DNA from: Nothophaeocryptopus gaeumannii
Taxonomy: Eukaryota; Ascomycota; Dothideomycetes; Mycosphaerellales; Mycosphaerellaceae
Length of the DNA stretch: 64,000 bases
NCBI GenBank assembly: GCA_031771865.1
Contig: JASISA010000041.1
Location: forward strand, 620,001 to 684,000
Direction of reading: 5' to 3'
A program made the position numbers and the translations under genes. The notes under the pieces were generated by a model. It was not told where the DNA came from. It was given only the letters and a program-made list of their open reading frames with translations, and made no database searches. Of this stretch, positions 32,821-43,700 are shown piece by piece. Position 1 is the first letter of the stretch. Every line of letters starts with the position of its first letter.

Positions 32821-33513
32821 ATGTCAAACTTTCAGGCGGCCGAACTGAGACGTTGGCTTGACTGTCTGCAGCAGCCAGAAGGAAGCAACATGGCAAAAGC
32901 AGCAGCAGACTCTGACCCACAATGCTTAGCGATACTGGAACCCTACGTGGATTCATTTGCAGGCTTACAACTCACCTCGAATGAGCGTCAACTACTGCAA
33001 GCAATCATCAGACAGGAAGGCGCCCGGCCAGACATGGAAGGAGCAAGTGCTGTCCGACGATACAGCTATGGGGTATCGAAGAAAGTACGATGGCCTGACT
33101 CAATCTCCCCAAGAGACTTGAACAATGGCCTTCCAAGTGACGGACAGGGCGATCGTCATGGAGATCAGCCCAAGTCTTCAGGGGGCGAGACTTTCGGGCG
33201 CCAACATGCGTATGGCACTTCAACTGAGCGTCGCCGTCACATAGCCTCGCGCAAATCTCGCAGCCGGCGCCAGCAATCTGAGCTGGGGACGTTGAGAACG
33301 GATGTGATCAATGTCGAAAATTCTCCAGTTGCTACGCTTATGGAGGTAGAGCAAATACTTGGAGTGCCTTCAAACGAGCCAAAGGCCAACGCGTCCTCTC
33401 CAGCGTCAACAGACTCGTCCGTTGATTCTTCGTACTTTGCTCAGTCGCCCGATGCAGAATTCCCGGGCTTGGATTCATTCATCGCTATTCCCTGGGACGA
33501 GGACGACGAGTGA
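32821..33513 (+). CDS. Hypothetical protein, low complexity, acidic C-terminus
   Basis: A single exon of 230 aa. The N-terminal 70 residues could be helical (NFQAAELRRWLDCLQQPEG, FAGLQLTSNERQLLQAIIRQ). The middle is basic and Arg/Ser-rich (RRRHIASRKSRSRRQQSE). The C-terminus is acidic (SFIAIPWDEDDE). This pattern, basic centre with acidic and Ser-rich flanks, would suit a nuclear protein. I recognise no family. It sits alone in a gene-poor stretch and may be lineage-specific. Confidence 0.5.
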   Translation: MSNFQAAELRRWLDCLQQPEGSNMAKAAADSDPQCLAILEPYVDSFAGLQLTSNERQLLQAIIRQEGARPDMEGASAVRRYSYGVSKKVRWPDSISPRDLNNGLPSDGQGDRHGDQPKSSGGETFGRQHAYGTSTERRRHIASRKSRSRRQQSELGTLRTDVINVENSPVATLMEVEQILGVPSNEPKANASSPASTDSSVDSSYFAQSPDAEFPGLDSFIAIPWDEDDE

Positions 33514-33876
33514 GACTTTTGAAGCGCACTCGTCGATAGCGAATCATTGTGACACTACACCCTTGGCCCTGCGAGCATCAATGTCGAGATCGGCACTGCA
33601 GTTGCACGAACGAATGTATCTGGAAGCCACCGTACCATAATGATTTGGCAACCTGGTGACATCTTCGCGACAGAGGCACTCGTGAATGCGGTGCGACGAA
33701 TATGAGTGACGCACGAAACCGGCGGCAAACACCAAGCTTTCCGGATTCGAATGGCCACAACGTCAATCTTCCCCTGTTCACTGAGGCATTGACGACATCC
33801 TTCTCGCCAGTCCTTTCGCAGGAACTACCAGCTTTCCTATCTTCCTCCACCCGTCAAGTGGTCCGCAGAATTAACA
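33514..33876. other. Intergenic region
   Basis: This lies between two hypothetical genes on the same strand. No feature is seen. Confidence 0.3.
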
Positions 33877-34452
33877 ATGCCTTCAAAGTCTCAGACCAAG
33901 CGCTCCTTCAGCCTACGCAAGATAGTTCGAGAGAAGATCGCCAAGCTTAGGAAGGAGCCTCATGTGACCGAGAAACAGCGCCTGCAGTCCAAGATCGACA
34001 CTTTGAATACCCAGGCCAAGGCTCTCGAGGAAGAAGTCACGCATCTTCAATCTCAGGCCGCAAGCTTCGCCATTCGCGCCGACAAGACACCAGTGCCCTC
34101 TGAGCCTCCTCCAGATAGGGATCCTCTCTTCGAGGCTAGCAACGACGGACCACCGAGCAACTACGAAGCTCAAGTCAGGAACCGGAATGTCCTGCTAAGC
34201 GACTGGAAGGCCTTTGAGAAGGAGGCGAGAGCTTTCAATAAGAAGCTCGATGACTTTGAGGATACGCTGGAGCGTTCAAAGAAGAGGCATGTGGATCCTG
34301 ATAAGGCGGTTGGGTTTCCCGAGCATCAGTTTGAGGGTCTGAACAACGCTCTGCATAAGTTGAAGGAGCAGAGGGTTACGTTTGGTGATGCTGTTGCTGG
34401 CGTGCCTTTGCCTACTGGGAAGTGGGCAGGATCATTCACCACTGTGATGTGA
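33877..34452 (+). CDS. Hypothetical coiled-coil protein
   Basis: A single exon of 191 aa. A strongly basic start (KSQTKRSFSLRKIVREKIAK) leads into a coiled coil with heptad-like Leu spacing (LQSKIDTLNTQAKALEEEVT, HLQSQAAS). A Pro-rich linker (TPVPSEPPPDRDPLFE) and a second helical stretch (SDWKAFEKEARAFNKKLDDF) follow. The tail is uncharged and small-residue rich. Oligomerisation is likely; function is unknown. I know of no family. The ATG context (ACAATGC) is acceptable. Confidence 0.5.
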   Translation: MPSKSQTKRSFSLRKIVREKIAKLRKEPHVTEKQRLQSKIDTLNTQAKALEEEVTHLQSQAASFAIRADKTPVPSEPPPDRDPLFEASNDGPPSNYEAQVRNRNVLLSDWKAFEKEARAFNKKLDDFEDTLERSKKRHVDPDKAVGFPEHQFEGLNNALHKLKEQRVTFGDAVAGVPLPTGKWAGSFTTVM

Positions 34453-35070
34453 ATGTCTTCGATTGCTAGCACGGCATGGCATGCGAACCTGACGGAAGGA
34501 GTTATCTGATCGAACAATTGTATTGAACTGATGCAGTCACCTTCCGCTTGTTTCTTCTTCACCTGCATCGTTGACGCGATGCAATCGTGGTGCTTCGAAG
34601 ACCCTGTCATAATGCGACCAATGATATTCCCGGCTACATGTGGGCCTCACGAGCCGAAGAATGTCCAGTGGCGTAACCTGCTTTAAGAAAAGCTTCTTCG
34701 TAATGCCGATACAAATACGCAAGGCTTCGATGATGTCTGCGCCTCACTTGGTGATAGTTCTGGAGACTGTGACGAGGCATCCGGAGGTGTGTCGTGGCTC
34801 GTTATGAAGCATCACCCAGTATTCGGGCATTTGCTATACATTGTACAGGTCAGTGAATCTTCTGAACTGACCGTGGTGTCCGGAGGGCGATCGCCTCAGT
34901 GAAGGTGATGACTTCAGGGTACCTTAAGTGAGGATAAGGAGGCTGCCGTTGGCTGCGCTTGGCATTGAGAGCCGTGCGCAAAGCTAAAATTAGACGCTGC
35001 CGCTGTCTTCCGGTACATCACCTTTGATACTTTACTGCATCAATTTGACTCCCGCATCATCGTTTCCACC
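34453..35070. other. Intergenic region
   Basis: About 620 bp with nothing I can support beyond promoter sequence for the gene at 35,071. Confidence 0.3.
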
Positions 35071-35847
35071 ATGACTCGCCCGAGGAAGATGAGCACGAAC
35101 GCGGATGCGACTCGCCTGGACGAGCAACACGAGTTCATCACCGCGACACTCGGCTTCAACGTCCATCCCGCTATTCGAGAGTCCCTGAGCCATTCTACTG
35201 GAGATGCTGGGAGTCAACTCCGTGTCGCTGATGTGACAGACCGCACCCAATTCGCGGATCTGTCTGCTGTGCCTCTGGGCCTCAGCGCTTCGAGCCTGAC
35301 GCGTATTGCTTTGGACAACATTTGCGCCTCTTCGCCCCTAGACCAGGGCCTACAAGGCCAGTTCGATATAGTTGCAGTAAGATTGTTGCACCTCAAAGTG
35401 CCTCCAGATCAGTGGCAGGATGTTACCAAGAAGCTGGTCGCGCTACTCAAACCGGGAGGCTGGCTGCAGTGGGTCGACTGGGATCTCATGACAGTACGAA
35501 TCGCCACAGTGAACCCTGGAGCTCCAGACGCTGTCGCTCGAGAGGTCTTGAATCGTTATTGCGACTTTATTCGCGAAAAAAAGATAGGCACCACTTACAA
35601 GATCCCTAACGCAATGAGGGCAAGCTTGGAAGAGGACGATTCCGACATGTACTCAGTCACACCGGATGTGCGATTCACCCGAAACATCATCGACGGTATC
35701 ATTGTGTATCTCGGAAACGAAGGTAGACTTACGGCCGAGGAAGCCAAAGACATCTGGGGCAAGGCGGTCGGGGAGCTCGAGATTTCCAACACGCTGATCT
35801 ATTATGACCTGTGGTGTCATATCGGCAGAAAGCCTCTATCTGGATGA
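35071..35847 (+). CDS. SAM-dependent methyltransferase-like protein lacking motif I
   Basis: A single exon of 258 aa. The C-terminal two thirds resemble fungal LaeA-like/UMTA-type class I methyltransferases: GQFDIVAVRLLHLKVPPDQW (motif II-III region), LLKPGGWLQWVDWDL (post motif), and a helical tail with AEEAKDIWGKAVGELEI. The N-terminus also fits (DEQHEFITATLGFNVHPAIR). Between them LRVADV should continue into the SAM-binding GTGTG loop and about 25 more residues. Here it runs into TDRTQFADLSAV and the acidic loop is shortened. The gap suggests an in-frame deletion of the cofactor site, so activity is doubtful although the frame is open. The ATG is in an ACCATGA context. Confidence 0.6.
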   Translation: MTRPRKMSTNADATRLDEQHEFITATLGFNVHPAIRESLSHSTGDAGSQLRVADVTDRTQFADLSAVPLGLSASSLTRIALDNICASSPLDQGLQGQFDIVAVRLLHLKVPPDQWQDVTKKLVALLKPGGWLQWVDWDLMTVRIATVNPGAPDAVAREVLNRYCDFIREKKIGTTYKIPNAMRASLEEDDSDMYSVTPDVRFTRNIIDGIIVYLGNEGRLTAEEAKDIWGKAVGELEISNTLIYYDLWCHIGRKPLSG

Positions 35848-36079
35848 AGTATGATCTTTGAGAAGCGCAGATGCCAAAATCTATTGTCAGACGCTGCCAC
35901 TTGATGAGAGCTACGAACACGCGTGCGGCCATTGATGGGTCTCAGCTAGCGCTTGATCAGCGTTGCATGTTCGGTAATCATGTAAGTCTGTGCGATATCC
36001 ACAACCTTAGATATCGCAGCTGAAGACGTAGTATATCGTCATGAGCCAATAGCACTTCGCTTTGCAACGCCACTTTTGA

Positions 36080-37305
36080 GTGATTGAGAAGACGTCACAA
36101 TGTTCGACTCAAGTGCGAAAAGAAGAGAGAGCACGATTTGCCCAACGAAAGTCCCGCGCCCAGCGCAAAGCTCGACTTGAGGACTTCAAAACGAGAACGA
36201 AGAGACTAACGACGCCTTTTGAAGATATGACAACAACATGTCTGCTGTTCAGCGACCTTGTGGTTTCTTCCCTAGCAAACGAGGGCTACACACGCAGCTC
36301 GGCCGGAACGTCAAGCCTTTCATACAGAAGATTATCAGCATCGCGAGTTCTGCCTTGGACGGCGATGAGCGGTTGTGTGACAGCACAGACCAAAAACACG
36401 ACAACAGAGTTGAAAAAAGGATCTCTACTGGGCCGTCGTTGAGGATTGCCAAGAATTCCCAGCCATTGTGAACAAAGGCCACGACATGCTCGCACAGGAA
36501 TTTGTCGCTCACGATGACTTTGACACTGTCACATATATCTTGCCAAGCAGACCAGAAATTTCGAAAGCCGCCGAAAGTGTTGATATATTTCGGTTAATGG
36601 CCCTACACGCCATGGCCTAGCCTCAATACATTCGACAATGTCCCGCCTCTTGACATAAGCACATATCTGAACGTGGACGCTTATCGGGTCTCACTATGGA
36701 GCGTTCCGTTGTGGAATACCATCAGCTTTGCTCACATCACTCTCACTCGCCCAGGCTCTTTGCTCGCGAAGGAACGCTTTGGCTATGCTCTTCGATTCGA
36801 TTCGATTGACTTGATTGCATCTAAGATACGAAAGAGATTATCCTTCAAACCAGAGCCACTCAGTGCCCATATATTCTCTGAGTTTCACGTCGATGGGACG
36901 ACGCTTGAGCCGCATTTTAATGCAAGTACTACTTCAGACGATGATGTTCTGGATGAGCGCGCGCGAATGGACCAGAGGTTTAGGAAGATAGTCAAAAGCA
37001 TGTCAGAGGCTGGTGAGGGGACCGAGGATGACTACATCGACGCAGCGCGCGTTCAACAGAGGCTCTCTTCGTACTGGCATCTGGACTCCGGACCCGCAAC
37101 GATACTGAGTACTGCAAATGGAACGACCTCAAGGGAAGCCATGGAATCGCCGCAAGCATACCCACTTCTCTGGCTTCGAAACTTCATTTGGCAGACGACA
37201 CGGAGAAGTCGATGTCTTGGCAACAAAATCGGCTATCCCATCAAAGCGGTGGATGAACTCGTAGTGCAAATTTCGAACACCATTCGATACGGAGGAACTT
37301 CTTGA
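36080..37305 (+). pseudogene. Frame-broken bZIP-like regulator locus
   Basis: Three overlapping frames read as one protein. The first starts at ATG 36080 and has a bZIP-type basic region (RARFAQRKSRAQRKARLEDF). The second begins near an A-run at about 36,415 (LYWAVVEDCQEFPAIVNKGH, then DFDTVTYILPSRPEISKAAE) and stops at TAG 36,618-36,620. The third overlaps from 36,601 (PYTPWPSLNTFDNVPPLDIS) and is open for about 230 codons to TGA 37,305. I see no intron at either junction, so two frameshifts are likely. The C-terminal part has helical character and resembles the ligand or dimer domains that follow bZIP motifs in fungal-specific regulators. Base-call errors would be the benign alternative. 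Confidence 0.45.
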
Positions 37306-37377
37306 CCTCGTTTGCAGATCTACAGAAGTCCTGCCCTGCTGTTCCCCTGATAACCTCTAAGACTGTCCTTTGGTTTC

Positions 37378-39870
37378 TTACAAGGAATAGAGCGTTTCTT
37401 CCAACTTTGGTGAGACATCGTCCATGACACGCTTCGCTTCGCCTTCGAATCCCCCGAATTCACCTTCTGTCTACAACCGCACACGCAGTCTCGCTCTCTC
37501 TGAAGCCTCCTCGATCGTTTGGAGGTCCGAGACATGGAAGGGAGTCTGGCACGCTCTGGCGTCTTCTCGATGGAGAATGGTCTCGAGAGCATGATAGTCT
37601 ATGCTCATCTCGTCTGGATGCTCCAGCGTCATGGGATCGAGTGGTGGAAAGGAGCGATGCGGGAGACATCTTTGTCTCTTATCGGCTCTTTGGACATGGT
37701 GGCCAGAAAGCCATCGACTGTGTTGCGGTCGTTGATGAACAATTTTGGGCCGGTTTTCTGGACATCAACCGCTAAAGCGTTAATTCCGGATTGAAATACG
37801 GCGAAGTCGAGGGGCTTGCGTACGTATGACCGAGATGGCAAAGAAGTCATTGTCTTGCTTTGCAGTTCCTCGAGAGTCTCTGCCGCTATCACCTCAGTGA
37901 TAACTCGCACATCACGCCTCTCATCATCGGCTGTCTTGGAAACAATGCTGCCAAGACACTCGGTCGCAAGGCTCACTGGGCGATCTTTGAACAAGACCTC
38001 CTTGAAGGTGTCCTTTAGACCCGTCACATGAATGCCAATCAGTATATTCGTCCCATATGGTATAGAAATGATTGGCCTGCGACCGGGGTCGCGAGGTTCT
38101 GTATGCAGCATACGTGCGAACATCTTACGGACGATGGCGCCAGCGTACGTGATCATGATCTCTGGGGACTGTCCCTCGCTACGCTTGTTGATCGCCTTGG
38201 CAGACACTGGGTTGCACTGGATGCCGGGATCCACATCGCAGAAGCCCTTGAGTTTGTTGTTGGCAACAGGCGGAAGATTGCTTGGCAGGGCGACAACGAG
38301 GACAACATTGATGCCCTTGCCGTTCCGCACGGCCGCCGAGATCCGATCGAGCCAAGCATCGTTGTCAGGAGTGAAGCTGATGCGGAATGCAGCAGCCTCG
38401 AGTGCACATTCGCGCAGCTTGCCATTGAAGCGCTCGCCGATCTCTTCTTTGAATGTGGCCCACGCTGCTGGCCTGACATTCGGCGTTGGCTAACCAATCG
38501 CCTCGGGCAAGACGACTTCAGTGAAGAACAGTTTTATATCTCTGGAACTGACCCTGTTAGAGAGCTGTGGTTTGTGACTGGCGCCTTCTGCCGTGCTAGT
38601 CCTTGCCCTACCAGATCTGGACTTGAGTGGATGAAAGAGCTCCGATTCAGAAGAGATAGCAGTATCACCCCGGTATAATTGCTCGGGCAAGATTTAGTAA
38701 AGCTCAGCGGGAAAGTAGCAAGGCTCTTCTGAAGAGCCAACGTTTACGTAGAGAAGATTAGGGCATTTCAGCGTCTCCAGCGTTGCCTTTCGAGTAATGC
38801 TGTTAAGCGCCTCTGGACTTCTTCGAGCGGAGTCTACAAGGCCTTGGATGGTGTAGTGATGCTTGTTGGATGACGAGCCGACAGCGACGGCGATGCGAAC
38901 GCTAGCGAGAGCCTTGAGAGGTTGCTGCAGTCTCAAACGACTGAGTTGATCGCCGACGAGAGGTCCAGCAAAGTCTTGCAGGAACTGCGAGACCAGAACA
39001 GGTGCGAAGAAGGTCGTTTTGTACGGCTTCCAGCCAAACTGCGGTCGTGAGGAGTCTGACTGAGAGCACATAGTGGTCTGCATGCCTTCTATGGGACCCT
39101 GAAGACATTCGGAAGGATTTGGGGTCGGATTCACGACGAAGACCATGTTGCCATGCTGCACGACCGAGTTACTGAACGTGCCATGCTTCGAGTGCGATCT
39201 CTCAATCCCCCACTCCAAGAGATCGTTCAGGGCATTTTGAAGGTAATGCTGATGATTTCTGGGAATGGAACCACTTCGTCAGGACCGCTAATGTCGATAC
39301 GAAGCGAAGTTCTCTTTGTTTCGTCGACGAAGATTGGCTTGACTCGAGTCTTCGGCATAGAGATCAAGTTGGATTTGTTCGGATCATCAAACGAATCGAC
39401 TTCTTTCCGTTCCAGGGGCCGGATCCCCTCAGTCCGAGTGAGTATCTGTTGGGCGAAAGGTGCGTGTGATGCTTCTGGCTCCGTCAAGACGACCTTGAGG
39501 TGAACCTCGTCCAGAATGTCGGAAGTGGAGAGCGAAATTATCAACAGACCCACTGGCGAGATCTGGAGGACCTTTCCTTGCGATATGTGCCGCTGGAGAT
39601 ATGCTAATGCCTCATTGCGAAGTATCCTCAACATTTCTTCCGAGAGAATGTAGACTGTTCCCGTAATATTTCTTTTCGTAGAAGGAGGAGTAGACCCCAC
39701 TGAGGTCAGGTTATCTCCGGTCGCGTAAAGCAGTCTACGCAAAGGGGGCTTGTCGTTGTCGCAGAACAGAATCGACTGCTGGGTATTGAAGGAGCAATCA
39801 TATGGCTGGATGAGCCCGCTCGGGCCGCAGAAGTCCATGGGCCAACCTCCAAGGTTAATCTTGGATTGAT
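37378..39870 (-). pseudogene. Argonaute-like pseudogene, paralogue of the divergent gene at 40,778
   Basis: The minus-strand reading gives an N-domain/linker piece (about 39,838-39,235), a frameshift, then a long frame from about 39,233 to 37,629 with in-frame TAA (38,694) and TAG (38,490). PAZ-like sequence ends CYFPAELY-stop-ILPEQLYRG. MID-like sequence is RNGKGINVVLVVALPSN and KGFCDVDPGIQC. PIWI-like sequence is ILIGIHVTGL and FAVFQSGINA. A last frame change precedes the terminus DDVSPKLEETLYSL (stop at 37,378), similar to the neighbour's DVEEVKDTLYFL. Both copies have IHV where active Argonautes have an Asp, and SG for the second Asp. The upstream limit is uncertain; an ATG at 40,321 may belong to it. 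Argonautes bind small RNAs in gene silencing; this copy cannot encode a full protein. Confidence 0.7.
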
Positions 39871-40777
39871 CGGACGTGGTGCTTAATTTATGTACTCGCT
39901 ACCGTCGGGAGATATGGAATGATTGTTATTGCTCTCTGATGGCTGCGCTGCCCGATTGGAACCGGAAAAGACAGCCTCTTCACTAAGAGGTGGCGATTGT
40001 GGCGAGGTGGACGAGCCAACATCTGATTTGTTGCTGTTGACTGGAGGATGGTATTCTTTTTGAAATCCGTGGGAGAGCGCACGCCTCTGGTGACACGGGA
40101 CAACCAGCGAGTCTGCAGGCATTGCGTTCGATTCTTCCGGGGGACAATGATCTGTATCTGCAAATTATTTGACTACTGCTGGTGCTTTGAACCTCGCTGC
40201 GGAGTTGAGTGGTGGTTGATCCGTACGTAAAGGCTTGGGGTTGACGAGAGTCGTCGCCAAGGAAGATCGTCACTGTGCCTTTGCTTGACCAGTTGTTGTC
40301 TCGAGTGACAATAGACGACATAAGGAAGTCCCACTCTGCTCTGGATCTCGCTGGTCAACAGTACGGGATTGCGCAACTGAATGTTTTGCAGCAAGCTGTC
40401 TGCGAAGCAGAGCGTACCTTCCAGCACACTTCGAGGAGAGTCGCTCTTTGGCGGTCGCCTTTGTCTACTCCTCTAAGAAACTCTCGGAGCACGATCGATT
40501 GTTCGTTGAATCTGGACACAGCAATCGAGCCTGGCTCTCTGAACGTGGCCATATATCAATACATCTATCAGCGCAAGAGGGCTCTTCGTCTCACAAGCTT
40601 CCTGCAATCGACTGCAATCGTTTCACGACCTCACTCACGGAGCATCCACGAAACCAAGAACAAGAACAAGGACAAGAACAAGAACAAGAACAAGAACAAG
40701 AACAAAAACAAGAATAGTCTACTGCAAGAAGTAAGAAAAGGGTCTACCGCAAGAACCAAACTTTGTCTACAGAAAGA
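39871..40777. other. Divergent region between the two Argonaute-like genes
   Basis: This holds the uncertain 5' part of the minus-strand pseudogene and the leader of the plus-strand gene. A possible 5'-UTR intron (donor GTAAGA at 40,731, acceptor CTACAG ending 40,772) would remove the sequence just before the ATG at 40,778. The hexamer repeat listed separately lies here. Confidence 0.4.
40653..40714 (+). repeat. (CAAGAA)n hexanucleotide repeat in the leader of the Argonaute-like gene
   Basis: About ten copies of CAAGAA with occasional CAAGGA and CAAAAA variants, ending 64 bp before the ATG. It is probably transcribed as 5' UTR. Such purine/A-rich leaders are frequent in fungal mRNAs. In another frame it encodes Gln-Glu repeats, but that frame stops before the gene. 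Confidence 0.8.
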
Positions 40778-43700
40778 ATGAACGGAAACATTGAGCAGAA
40801 GATGAATGACCTAGCCATCAATGGCAATCACAGCAACGAACAGTCGACCGATCATGTCAACGACAAGAAGCGTCAGTTCGGTACTATCGATATGACTGTC
40901 GACTCTGGATTGACTGCCTTCAAGCCAAAGAAGTTCTCTACTGATGACATCTTCGTCACCTGTACGGGTTTTGTCCAGGAGCCTTCGGTGTACTATGTAC
41001 CACGCAACAAAAGTTCCCAGGCTTTCCTCCACCCAGAAGAGCGCAAGTTCATTGAGCAGTCTTTCATCTCCGCAGCCTTGGAGAAGAGTAGGGCGCAGCC
41101 ATATCTCCGGCTCAACAAGAAGAAGATTCTCTTGCGGCAGGACAAGAACGGCAAATTCTATTCCACCGAGAACTCAGCGAAACTCAACAACAGTTTGCAC
41201 GAAACCCAGCCGAACGCCGTCATTTCCATCTGGAACGGCAGAGGCGCTCCTCCTTCGGATCTGGAATCTGCACTCAACACACTGAGGACTTCTTCCGGTC
41301 ACTCTCACTCTGGCAAATCAGTCTGGAAGAGGTTCTGGCTCCCCAAGGACAAGCAAACGGATCTCCGATGGCGTCCGGTCAAAATCGACTTCTTCGACAA
41401 TGAGATGACCGACAAAATGGTTGTTGCTCTGGCTTCAGCTCACGAGTCTCTACCGGCCGACATCCAGAGCCAGGCTGAATACCACTACATCGCGGTCAAG
41501 ATGCACTTCGAAAAGGCTGTTTTCTCGGACATCGTTGCCATGTCTCAGTCCATCTCACTCTACGATAGAGATACCGAGCGCAAGCAAGCCGCTTCACAGG
41601 TTCTCCAAGCACTGCTCAAGCACGAGTACGCGAGAGACGACCTGATCGTTCATGGCACAAAACACTTCAGCATGGCGCAGACAGTCCAAAGCGTTGACTC
41701 GCAAACCGGTGTTCATTTTGTTGTCGGTACTAAGCACACTCTGGCTTGCGATGCAACTAAGTCGACGTACCAGCTTGACAGCGTGTGCTCGAAGCTTTTC
41801 ATGGATGGCGGCTCTGTTGCTGAGTTCATGCAGAACAGCGACCCTAGCATTCACGATGCGCTTCGTGGCAAGAAGATCTCCTTTGCCACTGATCTCGGCA
41901 AGCAGACGGCTGTCATCTCCGGCGTCTCTACCATCAAAGCTGGACACGCCGAGATGACCGACAAGCATTCATACTGGCGTGGCAAAGGTTCTTCCCAACT
42001 GCCTCTTCCCTACTCGCCCTGCATCAATATTGATACTGGATCCAACCGAACTCTGCTTCCTGCTGATTTCTGCGAGTTGTTTCCCGGCCAAACCCTCACA
42101 AAGCCGATGTATTCGAATCTTCGAAACGAGCTGGCTGAGCTACGCCAAGGCCACTCTGTGAACAAGCTTGATGGCATCAGCGTCCGAGATCTTCACGTCC
42201 ACACGGTTGTCGACAAAATGGACAGGACCAGACTCCAGAACCTTCATGGCGAGATTCTTCAGAAGGCCCAGAAGAAAAGCATCTCTGCCATCGGCTTTGT
42301 CCAAGCCGGCATCGATCCCATTGAGTCTCCTGTCTCGCGACGCTTCCGAGGCGCCTTCCAGAAGACTCATCTGGTCAAGGATGCTGGAATCGATGTCAAG
42401 CAAGCTCAGCCACTCAGTCTCTTCTTTCTGCCTGGGACCGATCCTACCCAGCGTTGGTCTGCTCAGCTCAAGCGATGGAGCAAATCTACTGCCGGAGGCC
42501 AGAAGATGATGGCCATCGTACTCCTTCGGAAAGACGAGCATCAGTCTGAGATTTACAACATCATCAAGTATCTCGGCGATTGCGAAGTTGGTCTACAGAC
42601 TTACTTCGAGCAGCTGGAGATCTTGGAGCAGAAGGAGATGAAAGATCGTGTCGAAGGCTTGGGTGGAGCGGCTCATGAAGCTGCTCGTCGGATGGCGAGA
42701 CGCAATGCTCCTGTTGGCAATCCGACCGCCGCTAAGGGCCCGCTGGATCTCACTGTTGCTATTCACGTTCAAGCTGTCACGATTCCAACACCCAAGCTTG
42801 ACAGCAATGGCTCTGTTGTGAAGAAGTCTCAGACTGTCTACGAAGTTACGCTGCAATCTCGGCACTCGTTTGGGAGCCAGAGCTATCACAGTCGCAGAGC
42901 TCTCGTCAGCCAGGACAATATTCATGACACCGATATCATCGCCAGTATAGTCGAGCCGTTCATCAAGTCCATCACCAAAGGAGCCGATCAAGATATCCAG
43001 CACCGCATCACTGTTTTGAGATCTGGCGTCTCCTTCGCTCCAAATGCCCACAACCCAGCGCTTTCCAACGATGAGTGCACTCGTCTTCGCGGCGCTGTTG
43101 CTTCTAAGCTCAGCGAACAGACTAAATTCTCGTATGTCCGTCTTTTGGAGCAGAAAGACTTGGCGCTCTTCAAGGATGCTATCGCAGTAAAGACCTCTCA
43201 AGCCGAAATGACAGCCGGATCTGGCAACAGTCGAACCATCTTCATCACCGGCGTAACGTACTCCAAATCTGGATCTCGTATTGTCCATGTCCACCGTGGC
43301 AACAGCAACGGCAGTGGCGGATCCAGCATAGTCACTCTGACCATCTACGGCGATCGCCTGGCCGAAGAAGAGGACCACCACAAGACAGATCCATCTGCTC
43401 ACAGCCTCGCAAACGCAGACCTTCTCAACAGCGGCGGCCCTGTACAATCACCAGCAAAGAAGCCTACTACGAACGGCAATATCAACAGTACAATGCAGCA
43501 TCCTTCGCGATCGCAGAGGAGGAAGAAGACTCGCAAGCCCCTCCAGATCGATACTTCTATTGCCACGAATCATGCCGACAGGTTTTCCACACCAACACCA
43601 ACACCAACTACCCCTCTCACTCCCGCTCTGGCTGTTCAACCACCGACCCCCACCCAAGTGAAACAACAAACCTCTACCACGGAGGCAGCCACCACTGAAG

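Noticed and set aside
38028..38678. 216-codon plus-strand frame and its neighbour in the next frame
   Set aside because: Antisense to the MID/PIWI part of the Argonaute pseudogene, which has homology support; the plus frame has none.
40448..40717. Plus-strand frame ending in Gln-Glu repeats
   Set aside because: The repeat is a translation of the CAAGAA microsatellite in the leader of the Argonaute-like gene; the frame ends before the gene and is not its first exon.
42593..43447. 284-codon minus-strand frame
   Set aside because: Entirely antisense to the Argonaute-like gene, without motifs; a by-product of that gene's codon bias.
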